Below, piece by piece: positions 1 to 9,281 of a DNA stretch of 64,000 bases. Position 1 is the first letter of the stretch; each line of letters starts with the position of its first letter. The stretch is from Stigmatella aurantiaca DW4/3-1. Lineage in GTDB: Bacteria > Myxococcota > Myxococcia > Myxococcales > Myxococcaceae. The notes beneath the pieces are model-generated. The model was not told where the DNA came from, ran no database searches, and worked only from the letters and a program-made list of their open reading frames with translations. Where the stretch lies: the NCBI RefSeq assembly GCF_000165485.1, contig NC_014623.1, positions 3,119,501-3,183,500 of the forward strand, given 5' to 3'. Made by a program: the position numbers and the translations under genes.

Positions 1-135
1 CTACGCGCGCCGCCTGACTTTGGGGGAGTAACGGGGCCACCCGAGCCCCAATCCAATCCTGCTTCAACGTGCCCTGTCCGCCTCAGTGGGCAGCGACGCC
101 CCTGTATTGCCTTCAACCGGGAAGGACTGAATTGA

Positions 136-489
136 ATGAAACCAGCCGCGCGAGACAGTTTTGAGCACGATGAAACATATGTGCGCTTCACCGCGCGCAT
201 CGACGGGCACCGCCTGCGGGTGGTGAGCCGGGGCGATGCAGGGCCGGGAGCGGAGGGGCGCGCCGCGTGTCTCTGCTGCGAATGCGAATGCGAATGCGAA
301 GGGGCAGGGGCCAACGACTATGTCCGCATGCCGGGCCTCTTCCGCCGCTGGGAACTCGAGCACGTCGTCGACAGCACGGCGGACTTCAACGTCGAGCCGA
401 CGGGCTGCACCGCGGACGGCACCGAGTTGTTCTCGGTGTACCGGCGCGAGCGCCACGCCTCCACCACGCACTGCCAGAAGGAGGAGTAA
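136..489 (+). CDS. small phage-type hypothetical protein
   Basis: A 117-aa protein that I do not recognise. It starts at an ATG preceded by a GGAAGG-type ribosome site and ends 5 bp before the ssDNA-binding-like gene, so the two are probably co-transcribed. It is cysteine-rich in the middle: a fourfold TGCGAA hexanucleotide gives a run of alternating Cys and Glu after a CxCC motif. The C-terminal half is mixed alpha/beta with two more cysteines. The alternating Cys/Glu run could bind metal, but nothing beyond composition shows this. Its place at the head of a replication operon suggests an early phage role. Confidence 0.55.
   Translation: MKPAARDSFEHDETYVRFTARIDGHRLRVVSRGDAGPGAEGRAACLCCECECECEGAGANDYVRMPGLFRRWELEHVVDSTADFNVEPTGCTADGTELFSVYRRERHASTTHCQKEE
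277..300 (+). repeat. (TGCGAA)4 hexanucleotide repeat
   Basis: Four perfect tandem copies of TGCGAA inside the first gene. The unit is a multiple of three, so copy-number change would alter the length of the Cys-Glu run without a frameshift. Confidence 0.9.
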
Positions 490-494
490 GCACC

Positions 495-1232
495 ATGGCG
501 AACAACATGTGGGAGCAGACGGCCGCGATGGCCAAGCAGCACGAGCAGCAGGGTGGTGCCTGGCTGAAGCTCGCGAATGACGGGGACACCGCCGTCGTCG
601 TTTTCCTCGGGGAGCCGCACCCGCGCGAGGTGGTTTTCATCGACAACAAGTTCGTCCCCTTCGACGAGAAGATGAAGGCCCAGGGCCACAAGCCCTCGCT
701 GCGCGTGGCCCTCAACGTCGGCGTCTATGGGACGCGCGAGGTCAAGGTGATGGAGCAGGCCGTCACCTTCTTCAACACGCTGATGGAGCTCCGGGCGAAG
801 TACGGCCTGGAGAAGTGGGCCTTCGAGGTGAAGCGCAGAGGGGCGGCCAAGGACACGAAGACGACGTACAGCATTCTGCCGGACCGGCAGCTCACGGCAG
901 AGGAGGCTTCGGCCTTCCAGGCGTTGCAGCAGCATGACCTGCCGAAGCTGTACGCGGCGGAGGCGGAGGGTGCGGCGAGCGGCGCGTCGCCCGCGGGCGC
1001 TCCCAGCGCGAAGGCGAACGAGCCCATCGACGTGAAGCTGGCGCAGGCAATCGCCACTGCTCTGAAGGCCCTGCCGCGCGAGGCCGTCGACCGCTTCCTT
1101 CAGAAGTTCGCCGTCCAGCGCATCCGCGACTTGCCGGCGTCGAAGGGCGAGCTGGCGCGCGCCTACGTCGACTCCCTCGTGGCCGAGTACTCCGCGGAGA
1201 GCGTCGCGGACGTGGATCCCTTCGGGCCGTGA
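495..1232 (+). CDS. putative phage single-stranded DNA-binding protein (gp32-like analogue)
   Basis: A 245-aa protein starting at ATG 495, 5 bp after the upstream stop. Residues about 12-125 resemble phage ssDNA-binding domains that open with a W/L-rich helix, then a beta strand ending FLGEPHPREV, a PSLRVALNV strand, a VKVMEQ/TFF strand and a KTTYSILP motif near residue 125. An Ala/Pro/Ser linker follows, then a helical C-terminal domain ending in acidic residues and DPFGP. An acidic, aromatic tail is common in ssDNA-binding proteins that recruit replication partners. The neighbours are a helicase and a primase-helicase. The family call comes from recalled pattern; the OB-like fold is inferred. 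Confidence 0.6.
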   Translation: MANNMWEQTAAMAKQHEQQGGAWLKLANDGDTAVVVFLGEPHPREVVFIDNKFVPFDEKMKAQGHKPSLRVALNVGVYGTREVKVMEQAVTFFNTLMELRAKYGLEKWAFEVKRRGAAKDTKTTYSILPDRQLTAEEASAFQALQQHDLPKLYAAEAEGAASGASPAGAPSAKANEPIDVKLAQAIATALKALPREAVDRFLQKFAVQRIRDLPASKGELARAYVDSLVAEYSAESVADVDPFGP

Positions 1233-1319
1233 GCCCTCGCCGCTGAAGTCGGTTGCCGTAGCCATGCGTGAAGGGGGCCTGCTGCGTGCCCCCGACGCGC
1301 CTCACTGAGGACGACAAGA

Positions 1320-2837
1320 ATGGTGGAAGACTTCTCCGAAATGCACGGGGACGGGGGACGTGTTGTCTCTCGCACCCAGGACTCCCACGTGGGCGCCGCT
1401 CCGTCCGCGCCTGCGCGCGACGCGAGCACGGCCACCGGCATGAGGACGCTTCGCGTGCGGGTGGACGCCGGGCTGCGGCTCGCGGTGGGCGACGTACCGC
1501 CCAAGGTGCTGGAGGGCCTATGCCGGGCGCTCTCCCTGCCCAACCCTGCCTTCCTGAAGCTGGTGCGGCTGCGCAAGCGCCCGGGAGCGGAGCCCCAGAC
1601 GCTGTACTTCTTCCGCCAGCAGGAGCGGGAGCTGGTGCTGCCGCGCGGGGCCATTCACCTGCTGCGCCGGGCTGCGGACGAGGCCGGCCTGACGCTCTCC
1701 TTCGAGGACGCGCGGGTGCTGCCACCCAAGCGCCTGGCGAAACTGCCGGAGGTGCCCCTGCGCGACTACCAGTCCGCGGCTGTGGAGCGACTGGTGAAGG
1801 CGACCCAGGGGATAGCGGTGCTGCCATGCGGGGCTGGGAAAAGCGTCCTCGCCGTCGGCGCAATCTCTCGGCTCCGCACGCCGACACTCATCCTCGTCCA
1901 CACCTTGGACCTGGCGGAGCAGTGGAGAGAGCACGTGCGTGAGCGCCTGGGCCTGGAGGCGGGCCTCGTGGGCGCGGGCGAGGAAGAGGTGCGGGCCGTC
2001 ACCGTGGCCGTCGTCCAGTCCCTGGCCCGCTGGGACGAGGCGAAGCTCGACGCCTTCCTCCACCGTTTCGGCCTGCTCGTCCTCGATGAGGCCCACCACA
2101 TCGCCGCCAGCGCCTTCCACCGTCTGGTGGACAGGTGCCCGGCCCGGTACCGGCTGGGCCTGACGGCGACGCCCGAGCGGGAGGACGGGCTGACGCCGCT
2201 CTTGCGCCTGTACCTGGGAGCACCTCTGGCCGTGGTGAGGCACGAGGACCTCGTCGCGCGCGGGGTGCTGGTGGTGCCCGAGGTGCGCGCCGTGGAGACG
2301 GCCTTCGACTACCCCTACTTCCGCGCCGCGGACTACGCGCCCATGCTGGAGTCACTGGCGGAGGACAAGGCGCGCAATGACCTCGTCGTCGGCGCCGTGG
2401 CCCGCGAAGCGTGGGCAGGCCACCTGTGCCTCGTGCTCACCGGCCGGGTGGACCATTGCGAGCTGCTGGCGCATCGGCTCTCGGCCGCCGGCCTGTCGGC
2501 CGCCGCGTTGACGAGTGAGGTGCCGCGCGAAGCACGCAAGGCCCTCCTGGACCAAGCTCGCTCCGGGCGCGTCCGTGTGCTGGTGGCCACCAGCCTGGCG
2601 GATGAGGGACTCGACTTGCCGCGCCTCTCGCGCGTCTTCCTGGCCTACCCCGGCCGCGCGCGCGGACGCACCGTCCAGCGCCTCGGACGCCTCATGCGTC
2701 CCCACCCGGAGAAGAAGAGCGCCGTCCTCATCGACTTCGTCGACGGGCAGGTGCCGTTGCTCCGGCGCCACCACGCGGAGCGCCGCCAGCAGTACGCCAC
2801 GGTGCTGGGGGTGTCCGCCGCCGCCAGCGCGCACTGA
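1320..2837 (+). CDS. superfamily II DEAD/DEAH-type DNA helicase
   Basis: A 505-aa ATP-dependent helicase of the XPB/UvrB-like SF2 type. Visible motifs are Walker A PCGAGKS (about residue 168), the VHTLDLAEQW motif Ia region, Walker B LDEAHH (about 255), motif III TATPERED (about 281), motif V region VATSLADEGLD, and motif VI QRLGRLMRP (about 453). The first 120 residues are a separate, mostly basic domain carrying a string of Arg/Lys that may bind DNA. An alternative start is Met41 at 1440, which would remove a Ser/Gly-rich leader unlike the rest. It lies between the ssDNA-binding-like protein and the primase-helicase, so it probably acts in replication of the element. Confidence 0.85.
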   Translation: MVEDFSEMHGDGGRVVSRTQDSHVGAAPSAPARDASTATGMRTLRVRVDAGLRLAVGDVPPKVLEGLCRALSLPNPAFLKLVRLRKRPGAEPQTLYFFRQQERELVLPRGAIHLLRRAADEAGLTLSFEDARVLPPKRLAKLPEVPLRDYQSAAVERLVKATQGIAVLPCGAGKSVLAVGAISRLRTPTLILVHTLDLAEQWREHVRERLGLEAGLVGAGEEEVRAVTVAVVQSLARWDEAKLDAFLHRFGLLVLDEAHHIAASAFHRLVDRCPARYRLGLTATPEREDGLTPLLRLYLGAPLAVVRHEDLVARGVLVVPEVRAVETAFDYPYFRAADYAPMLESLAEDKARNDLVVGAVAREAWAGHLCLVLTGRVDHCELLAHRLSAAGLSAAALTSEVPREARKALLDQARSGRVRVLVATSLADEGLDLPRLSRVFLAYPGRARGRTVQRLGRLMRPHPEKKSAVLIDFVDGQVPLLRRHHAERRQQYATVLGVSAAASAH

Positions 2838-2863
2838 ACTGCTGCAGGGAGTGAGCACCTTCG

Positions 2864-5800
2864 ATGACGACACCTTCTGACACCACTCCAAGCACTCCCA
2901 ACGCCGACGCCATCCGCGCCACGTGGCGGTGGCTGGCGCATGCACAGCACGGCGTGAGCGAAGTCCGTGTCATCCGCCCGGGCGGTGGTGGCCTCGTCGG
3001 CCTGGGCTTCTTCGACGATGAGGAGGCTTTCGTCGCGGCCTGCGTCGAGGCCAACAGTGCCGGCAACGTGTACGTGGGCATTCAGCCGCGGCCCCGGCGC
3101 CTGCTCGAACTGGCCCCCAACGTCTTGCGCCCCTTGCGCACTGGGGCGGGCAGCAAGGACATCGAGGTGGTGACGGCCACGGTGGTGGACCTGGACCCCG
3201 TGCGCCCCAAGGACATGGCCAGCACCGAGGACGAGCTCTCGCTGACGCTCCAGGTGGCGGAAGCCGCCGCGGCCTGGTGTGAAGCGCAGGGCTTCGTCCG
3301 GCCGCGACTGAACATGAGCGGCAACGGGGCGCAGCTCTGGTTCGCCCTGCCGCCGCAGTCCCTGGAGGGCGAGAGCCACGAGCGCGTGCAGGAGGGCCTG
3401 AAGGCCTTCGAGGCCGAGTTCCGTGCCCGCTTCGCCTCCGAGCGCGTGCGCGTGGACTCCATCCACGATGTGGCCCGCATCATCAAGGTGGTGGGCACCG
3501 TCGCCCGGAAGGGGGCAGGGACGGCGGAGCGGCCTCACCGAGCAGCTCGGGCGCTCGCCGGCTTCGAGCGTGTCGAGGATCCGCAGCTCCTGGAGCGCCT
3601 GCTGCGCGCGCCGGTGCAGCAGCCCGTGGCGAACCTGGGGCGTCCGGCCCAGGTGACGCTGCCGTTGGCACCCTCCGCCTCGGCACCGCAGGGGACGGTG
3701 AAGGCCCGCCGGACGGAGACGGGGGAGTACGACTGGGCGCAGCCGGTGGAGATGTGCGGACCGGTGCAGCGCCTGTGGCAGGAGGGCGCGGAGGACCGGA
3801 GCGTCGCCATCTTCAACATGGTGCGCTTCTTCGCTCACAAACAGCTCGGCCTCGATGAAATCACCGAGCTGGTCCTCGAGTACGACCGCCGTGGCCTCGG
3901 CAAGCTGAAGGGCCGGGACGGCGCGGGCTACATCCGCAAGGCCTATGAGAAGGTGATGGCCACCGCCCGCGAGGGTGGGGCCGTGGCCCCGCCCTGCCAC
4001 TCCCTCCAGGGCTTGGGCTACTGCCGCGTCAACCGCGAGCCGGACGTGCGCTGCGAGCTGTACGACGTCGTCTTCGACATCGAGAAAGCCGTGGAGGCGC
4101 TCGCGACGGTGCCGGCCCAGGACGTGGAGTACCGCCTCAAGCCCATCCTGGAGGCGATTGCCCACCGTCCGCCGTCCGCGCAGGAGAAGTACCTGGGCCT
4201 GCTGGAGGTGCGCACCGGCCTGGCCACGCAGAAGCTGCGGCTGTCCATGGCCCGCGCGGTGCGCACTTCAGCGACGAGCGAGGGAGCGGAGGGCGCGGAC
4301 TCCAAGGGAGGAGGGAAAAGCAGCGGCGGTGACGACACCATCGACGGCGAGGTGTACGAGGACGCGTCCTGCTACTACACGGTGACGCAGCGAGGAGAGG
4401 CGAAGGCGATTTCCTCCTTCACCTTCACCCCACGGGCCCTCGTCGAAACCGAGGAGGGGGAGGTATTCCTCGGGGACGTCCGCACGGACAAGGGCACCAA
4501 TCTGGATGGAACGCGCTTGCCGCGCCGGGCCTTCAATTCGCGCAAGGAGCTGCTGCACCACCTGCCGTCCGTCCACACGCAGTGGACGGGAAGCGACAAC
4601 AACGTGCAGGGCCTCTTGCGCGCGGTGGCGCGGCGTACGGTGCCTCGCCTTCCGGGCACCACCACTCTGGGGGACTTCAAGCGGGGGGAGCACCACGTCT
4701 GGGTGGCGCCTGGGTGCACCATCGGGAAGGAAGGCTTCCTCTCGGCGTTCCCCGTGGCGTACCTGCCGAACGGCACTTCGCTCGAGGCGCGCATCCGCTA
4801 CGAGCCCACGGACGATGACACCTTCCACGACGTCGCGCGCACCGTCTTCGAGTACCTGCCGCAGCTCAACACGCCGCAGGTGGTGCTGCCCATGCTGGGG
4901 TGGTTCTTCGCGACGCCGATGAAGCCGAGCCTCATGGAGAAGGTGGGCTCCTTTCCCATTCTCTTCATCCACGGGACGCAGGGCAGCGGCAAGTCGAGCA
5001 TGTGCACCGACGTCTTCTGGCCCCTCTTCGGTGTGCCTGCTTCTGACGCCTACAGCGTGACGGAGACGGAGTTCGCCCTCGTGAAGCTGCTGTCCGCCAC
5101 GCGCTCCGTGCCGGTGGTGGCGGACGAGTACAAGCCCTACGACATGCCGCTCCACCGGCTTCAGATGCTGCACCGTTACATGCGGCGCCTCTACCGCGGG
5201 GAGACGGAGGAGCGAGGCCGCTCGGACTTGTCGGTAGTGAGCTACCGCCTGCACGCGCCGCTGTGCGTGGCCGGTGAGACGCGCCCCACGGAGGCCGCTC
5301 TCCTCGAGCGCCTTCTCACCGTCAACCCCGAGAAGGCGACGCTGAAGCGACGCGAATGCCGGGCGGCCTTCCGCAAGCTGAAGTCCGTCAACCTGGCCCT
5401 GCTCGCGCCTCGATACATCCAGTTCTGCCTGGGGCGTGACTTCGACAAGGACTTCCAGGTGGCCCGGACGGTGGCGGACGTCGTCCTGGAGGGACGGGAG
5501 GTGCCTCCGCGCGTCGCCGACAACGTGGTGGCCATGCTGCTGGGCATTCACCTCTTCGAGGAATTCGCGCGGGAGTGCGGCTACCCGTTGCCCACCGACT
5601 TGGGCGCCCGCGAAGCAGTCGCCGCCGTGCTGGCGGACCTCCTTGAGACGGAAGCCGGCGTGAAGAATGCCCTCGACACCTTCCTCGAGATGCTGAGCGT
5701 CATGGCCATTCACGGAGAGCTGCGGCACCGGGTGCACTACGTCTTCGAGGGCGAGCGACTCTGCCTGCACTTGGAGAGTGCGTATGACGTCTTCCGCGCC

Positions 5801-6058
5801 CACTGCAAGCGCATCGACTACGAGGGCGAGGTCGTGGACACGAGGGCGATGCGACGCCTGCTGCAGGAGAACCACCGCGAGGGCGGCTACGTCGCCGCCC
5901 TGAATGAGCGCATCTGCTTCGACGGGCGGATGAACCGCCGCCGCGCCGTGGTGATGGACTTGTCGCGCACGCGCCTCGTCTCGGCGGAGGACTTCCCTCA
6001 CTCCCACGACTGGCGTGCGCGCAACGGCGACTACACGGCGGAGGACGCCAGCGGATAG
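2864..6058 (+). CDS. bifunctional primase-helicase of phage/plasmid type
   Basis: A 1064-aa replicative protein. The N-terminal part looks like an archaeo-eukaryotic primase: Asp109-Leu-Asp111 in VVDLDPVRP is the metal-binding hhhDhD motif, SGNGAQ (152-157) sits where the sxH motif is expected but has Gln in place of His, and HDVARIIKVVGTVARKG is the third motif with the conserved R and GT. Residues about 250-420 carry a helical PriCT-like region and a cysteine cluster (PPCHSLQGLGYCR). The C-terminal half is a P-loop helicase: Walker A GTQGSGKSS near residue 705, Walker B VVADE near 752, and a later Arg-rich finger region. A 26-bp gap to the helicase gene suggests one operon. Function is well supported; activity of the primase half is less certain because of the Gln. 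Confidence 0.8.
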   Translation: MTTPSDTTPSTPNADAIRATWRWLAHAQHGVSEVRVIRPGGGGLVGLGFFDDEEAFVAACVEANSAGNVYVGIQPRPRRLLELAPNVLRPLRTGAGSKDIEVVTATVVDLDPVRPKDMASTEDELSLTLQVAEAAAAWCEAQGFVRPRLNMSGNGAQLWFALPPQSLEGESHERVQEGLKAFEAEFRARFASERVRVDSIHDVARIIKVVGTVARKGAGTAERPHRAARALAGFERVEDPQLLERLLRAPVQQPVANLGRPAQVTLPLAPSASAPQGTVKARRTETGEYDWAQPVEMCGPVQRLWQEGAEDRSVAIFNMVRFFAHKQLGLDEITELVLEYDRRGLGKLKGRDGAGYIRKAYEKVMATAREGGAVAPPCHSLQGLGYCRVNREPDVRCELYDVVFDIEKAVEALATVPAQDVEYRLKPILEAIAHRPPSAQEKYLGLLEVRTGLATQKLRLSMARAVRTSATSEGAEGADSKGGGKSSGGDDTIDGEVYEDASCYYTVTQRGEAKAISSFTFTPRALVETEEGEVFLGDVRTDKGTNLDGTRLPRRAFNSRKELLHHLPSVHTQWTGSDNNVQGLLRAVARRTVPRLPGTTTLGDFKRGEHHVWVAPGCTIGKEGFLSAFPVAYLPNGTSLEARIRYEPTDDDTFHDVARTVFEYLPQLNTPQVVLPMLGWFFATPMKPSLMEKVGSFPILFIHGTQGSGKSSMCTDVFWPLFGVPASDAYSVTETEFALVKLLSATRSVPVVADEYKPYDMPLHRLQMLHRYMRRLYRGETEERGRSDLSVVSYRLHAPLCVAGETRPTEAALLERLLTVNPEKATLKRRECRAAFRKLKSVNLALLAPRYIQFCLGRDFDKDFQVARTVADVVLEGREVPPRVADNVVAMLLGIHLFEEFARECGYPLPTDLGAREAVAAVLADLLETEAGVKNALDTFLEMLSVMAIHGELRHRVHYVFEGERLCLHLESAYDVFRAHCKRIDYEGEVVDTRAMRRLLQENHREGGYVAALNERICFDGRMNRRRAVVMDLSRTRLVSAEDFPHSHDWRARNGDYTAEDASG

Positions 6059-6149
6059 CTGGCCCAGGAGGAGGGCGCCTTGCGGCCGGAGGCCGTGGGA
6101 CGTGAAGACGTGTGGGCGTATCCCTAAATGCTTGCAGGTGGCCTTTGTC

Positions 6150-6347
6150 ATGGTGATGGACCCGAGAATGTCGAAGCCGGTTGAGGATGATGTCGCGGTG
6201 GCTGAACGGCCAATCCCCGTGCGACAGCGTCGCGAGGATGCCGTGGACGTGCTGGCCGAGGCCCTCTGGAAGTTGTGGCTGCGTCGACATGCGCAGCCGC
6301 AACGACAGACGCCCGCGTGGGGGGCGGAGGAGAGCGCGCATGGCTGA
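6150..6347 (+). CDS. small hypothetical protein upstream of DUF2924 gene
   Basis: A 65-aa protein with a helix rich in Ala/Leu/Trp (VDVLAEALWKLWLRR) after a charged Pro/Arg segment. Short proteins with a similar 'AVDVLAEALWxLW' helix often precede DUF2924 and serine recombinase genes. Start at ATG 6150 chosen; Met7 is an alternative. No strong ribosome site is visible, so the call is tentative. The stop is 91 bp before the DUF2924 start. Confidence 0.45.
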   Translation: MVMDPRMSKPVEDDVAVAERPIPVRQRREDAVDVLAEALWKLWLRRHAQPQRQTPAWGAEESAHG

Positions 6348-6438
6348 GCCGCAGACTCTCGACTTGTCTTCTTCTGGGGACAGAGCGTCCATGGCTTCCG
6401 CCCGAGGGCCTGCTGCCCGGGGCAAAGGAGACAATACC

Positions 6439-6996
6439 ATGGCGAAGAAGGGGACTGCGCGGGCCGCGCGCACGCAGTTGGCGGATGTGCCACAGCAGTT
6501 GGCCGCGCTGGCCAGCATGTCCGTGCCGGATTTGGCGGCGAAGTACCTGGAGCTGTACGGCGAGCCCACACGCAGTCGCAACCGGGACTACCTGAAGAAG
6601 CGCCTGGCCTTCCGCATTCAGGAACTGGCCGAAGGGGGCCTCTCCACGCGCGCCGTCGCACGCATCTCGGAATTGGGCGACAGGCTGCCCGAGCGCTGGC
6701 GGATGCGGCAGGTGGAGGAGACGAAGCCCTCCGCGCCGCCTCCTTCAGGCCCTGTCGACGTGCGCGCACCCGCTGCGGAAGGACGCGACGCGCGCCTGCC
6801 TCCGCCGGGCACGGTGCTGACGCGCGTGTTCAAGGGCGCGCAGCACCGGGTGACGGTGCGCGAGGACGGCATTGAATTCGAGGGCCAGCTCCACCGCAGC
6901 CTCTCCAGCGTGGCCAAGCTGATTACTGGTACGGCCTGGAATGGCTTCACCTTCTTCGGTCTCAGGGCCGGCGGCTCCAAGGCGGTGAAGTCATGA
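6439..6996 (+). CDS. DUF2924 family protein
   Basis: A 185-aa protein. ATG 6439 is chosen because AAAGGAGA lies 8 bp upstream; an upstream extension is out of character. The N-terminal half has the DUF2924 helical signature (MSVPDLAAKYLELYGEPTRS, then RNRDYLKKRLAFRIQELAEGGLS). A Pro linker follows, then LPPPGTVLTRVFKGAQHRV, EFEGQLHRSLSSVAKLITG and WNGFTFFGL. DUF2924 proteins are regularly encoded next to site-specific recombinases and are thought to bind DNA. Here the gene overlaps the next by 4 bp, in a chain leading directly to the recombinase, so a recombination accessory role is likely. Confidence 0.85.
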   Translation: MAKKGTARAARTQLADVPQQLAALASMSVPDLAAKYLELYGEPTRSRNRDYLKKRLAFRIQELAEGGLSTRAVARISELGDRLPERWRMRQVEETKPSAPPPSGPVDVRAPAAEGRDARLPPPGTVLTRVFKGAQHRVTVREDGIEFEGQLHRSLSSVAKLITGTAWNGFTFFGLRAGGSKAVKS

Positions 6997-7196
6997 GCGG
7001 CCCCGCCTTCTTTCAGACGCACATGGGGCAGCGCTTCTACGAGGGGACGATGCCGGCGCTCGTCCGTGAGCTGAAGCGCCTCAACGACAACATGGAGCGA
7101 CTGGTGGCCATGGCGGAGCAGCTCGCCGGGCAGAAGGAGTCCACGAGCGCCGAGCCAGTGCATCCGACAACGCCAGCCGGGACGGAGGGGAAATGA
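6993..7196 (+). CDS. small recombinase-associated protein
   Basis: A 67-aa protein overlapping both neighbours by 4 bp (ATGA), so translation is coupled. The sequence (TPALVRELKRLND type helix after HMGQRFYEGTM) matches short proteins that I recall immediately upstream of large serine recombinases. The second half is a Ser/Pro-rich tail. Function is unknown; position points to a recombinase partner. Confidence 0.65.
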   Translation: MSGPAFFQTHMGQRFYEGTMPALVRELKRLNDNMERLVAMAEQLAGQKESTSAEPVHPTTPAGTEGK

Positions 7197-8746
7197 GGAA
7201 GAGCAAGCCAGCGCCCTCGGACGCGAAGCGCTGCGCCGTCTACACGCGCAAGTCCACGGCGGCGGGCCTGGAGATGGAGTTCAACTCGCTGGACGCCCAG
7301 CGCGAGTCCTGTGTCTCCTACGTGCAGCGCCAGCCCGGCTGGGTGCTGGTGGATGAGAGCTACGACGACGGCGGCTTCACCGGCGCGAACATGGAGCGGC
7401 CCGCCTTCCAGCGACTAATGCAGGACGTGGACTCGGGCCGGGTGGACGTGGTGGTGGTGTACAAGGTGGACCGCCTCTCCCGCAGCCTCCTCGACTTCGC
7501 GAAAGTCATGGAGCGCTTCAACGCGGCGGGCGCCTCCTTCGTCTCGGTGACGCAGAACTTCTCCACCGCAGATGCGATGGGCCGGCTGACGCTGAACATG
7601 CTGATGTCCTTCGCCGAGTTCGAGCGGGAGATGATTTCGGAGCGCACGCGGGACAAGGTGGCCGCCGCGAGGCGCAAGGGGAAGTGGACGGGAGGACGCG
7701 CGCCGCTGGGCTACGAGGTGAAGGACAAGCGCCTCGTGGTGAATGAGTACGAGGCGGTGGTGGTGCGGGAGGCCTTCGAGCTGTACCTCCAGCACCAGCA
7801 GGCCTCGGTGGTGTCGCGCCTCCTCAACGAGACGGGGCGCAAGACGAAGCGGTACGAGGCCCAGAGCGGTGCCACGCGCGCGGCCCGGAAATGGACGACG
7901 CAGGACGTGCTGCGCCTCTTGAGGAGTCCCCTGTACGCGGGCTTCGTGCCGTATGGCGACGAGGCGCACCCGGGCGAGCACTCGCCCATCGTGGATAGGG
8001 CCACCTTCCATCAGGTGCAGGACATCCTGGAGGGCCGCGGCCCGGGCATCCAGTACCACGGGCGCAACCCTGACTATGTGCTGCGAGGCCTCCTGCGCTG
8101 CGGCATGTGCGGCGAGGCGATGACGCCCGGCTCCACGCGCAAGGGCACGCGTGAGTACCGCTACTATCGCTGCGTCACCCGGGACAAACAGGGGAAGGAG
8201 GGGTGCCGGGCCTCACCCCTTCCGGCCGCCGCCCTGGAGGACTTCGTCGTCGCGCGGCTGCGGGAAGTCTCGGTAGGTGGGGGCTTCGCGACGCAGGTAC
8301 ACGCCCGCCTCACGTCGCGGCTGGAAGAGAAGCACAAGGCCCTGCGCGCTGAGCGCATACAGCTCCCGAAGGACTTGGCCAAGCGTGCCGGAGAGTCCGC
8401 GAAGTGGGTGGACTCCCTCGCGAAGCTGGAGGGCCCCGCCCGGCGGCTCCTGGAGGAGAAGCTGACAGCCGCTGAAGAGGAGTCCGCCGGCATGAGGCGG
8501 CGGCTGACGGAGGTGGAGCACGCGCTGGACGCCATGGAGAGGGAGAAGCTGGAGGCGGCCTGGGTGGCCCAGGCCTTGGCGGACTTCGACGCGGTGTGGG
8601 ACGCCCTCACGGCCGCCAACCGGGGTCGCCTGCTGCAGGCACTCGTCGGCCGAGTCGTGGTGGACGAGGAGACGGACAGAGTGGATGTGCACCTGGCTCA
8701 GGCCGGTGAGCCTGCGGCGTCCGAGGGCGAGGAGGTGGCGGCGTGA
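7193..8746 (+). CDS. large serine site-specific recombinase
   Basis: A 517-aa recombinase of the resolvase/invertase superfamily. The catalytic domain is residues about 12-150: YTRKS with nucleophile Ser21, the Arg in DAQRESC, VVYKVDRLSRS, and the FAEFEREMISERTRD helix. A Recombinase domain follows (GGRAPLGYEV to RSPLYAGF), then a zinc-ribbon with LLRCGMCGE paired with later RC...GC (about 303-345), then a coiled-coil C-terminal region. It probably integrates or excises the element through attP/attB; no attachment site was identified. It overlaps both neighbours by 4 bp. It is the only site-specific recombinase seen in the window. Confidence 0.93.
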   Translation: MRKSKPAPSDAKRCAVYTRKSTAAGLEMEFNSLDAQRESCVSYVQRQPGWVLVDESYDDGGFTGANMERPAFQRLMQDVDSGRVDVVVVYKVDRLSRSLLDFAKVMERFNAAGASFVSVTQNFSTADAMGRLTLNMLMSFAEFEREMISERTRDKVAAARRKGKWTGGRAPLGYEVKDKRLVVNEYEAVVVREAFELYLQHQQASVVSRLLNETGRKTKRYEAQSGATRAARKWTTQDVLRLLRSPLYAGFVPYGDEAHPGEHSPIVDRATFHQVQDILEGRGPGIQYHGRNPDYVLRGLLRCGMCGEAMTPGSTRKGTREYRYYRCVTRDKQGKEGCRASPLPAAALEDFVVARLREVSVGGGFATQVHARLTSRLEEKHKALRAERIQLPKDLAKRAGESAKWVDSLAKLEGPARRLLEEKLTAAEEESAGMRRRLTEVEHALDAMEREKLEAAWVAQALADFDAVWDALTAANRGRLLQALVGRVVVDEETDRVDVHLAQAGEPAASEGEEVAA

Positions 8747-9165
8747 GCGCGAGTTCCGAGTCTCGGCCTGCGGAGGCCGGCCTCGTCAGCGCGCAGTTCC
8801 ACCGCGTGCGTCGGGCGACGGTGCGCTTCCGGGAGGGGGCGAGCCCCCCGCCGCGAGAGGCGGCGCGCCGGCCAGCGCACGTCGCGCGAATGCTGGCCCT
8901 GGCGCACCATGTGGAATCCGTCATTGAGCGGGGACTGGTGGCGAGCGCGGCGGACGTCGCAGGCCAGTTGGGCTTTACCCGCGCACGCGTGACGCACCTG
9001 TTGGACTTGCAGTTGTTGGCGCCGGACATCCAGGAGGAGGTGCTGTTCCTTGAGGCCGTGGATGGGGAGGAGCCTCTCAGCGAGAGGGGCCTCCGGGCCA
9101 TTGCACACGCGGGGACGTGGGCGGTGCAGCGCGAGCGTTGGCGCGAGGTGAAGGCTTCATTCTGA
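8743..9165 (+). CDS. HTH protein linked to the recombinase
   Basis: A 140-aa protein starting at GTG 8743, overlapping the recombinase stop by 4 bp. Residues about 45-85 form a helix-turn-helix of the KorB/ParB-like kind (SAADVAGQLGFTRARVTHLL), preceded by an Arg-rich N-terminus and followed by a short helical domain. Small HTH proteins of this type commonly sit directly after large serine recombinases. It may be a recombination directionality factor or a local regulator; the sequence does not separate these options. Confidence 0.7.
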   Translation: MSASSESRPAEAGLVSAQFHRVRRATVRFREGASPPPREAARRPAHVARMLALAHHVESVIERGLVASAADVAGQLGFTRARVTHLLDLQLLAPDIQEEVLFLEAVDGEEPLSERGLRAIAHAGTWAVQRERWREVKASF

Positions 9166-9281
9166 GACGGGCGTCCGAATGCCTGGACTCCTTGGTGTAG
9201 CGTGAGTGCAAGAGGCTGAATTGTTGTCCGCGTTGAGCGTGCGCGGGCTGTATGCCCCGCGAGGAAAGAGAGCGAGAGCAC

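Noticed and set aside
2645-4165. A 506-codon minus-strand frame across two genes
   Set aside because: Shadow of the helicase and primase genes, low-complexity Leu/His/Arg content.
4268-6769. An 833-codon open frame on the minus strand
   Set aside because: It is antisense to the primase-helicase; composition is Arg/Pro/His-rich with no domain, as expected from high GC at third positions.
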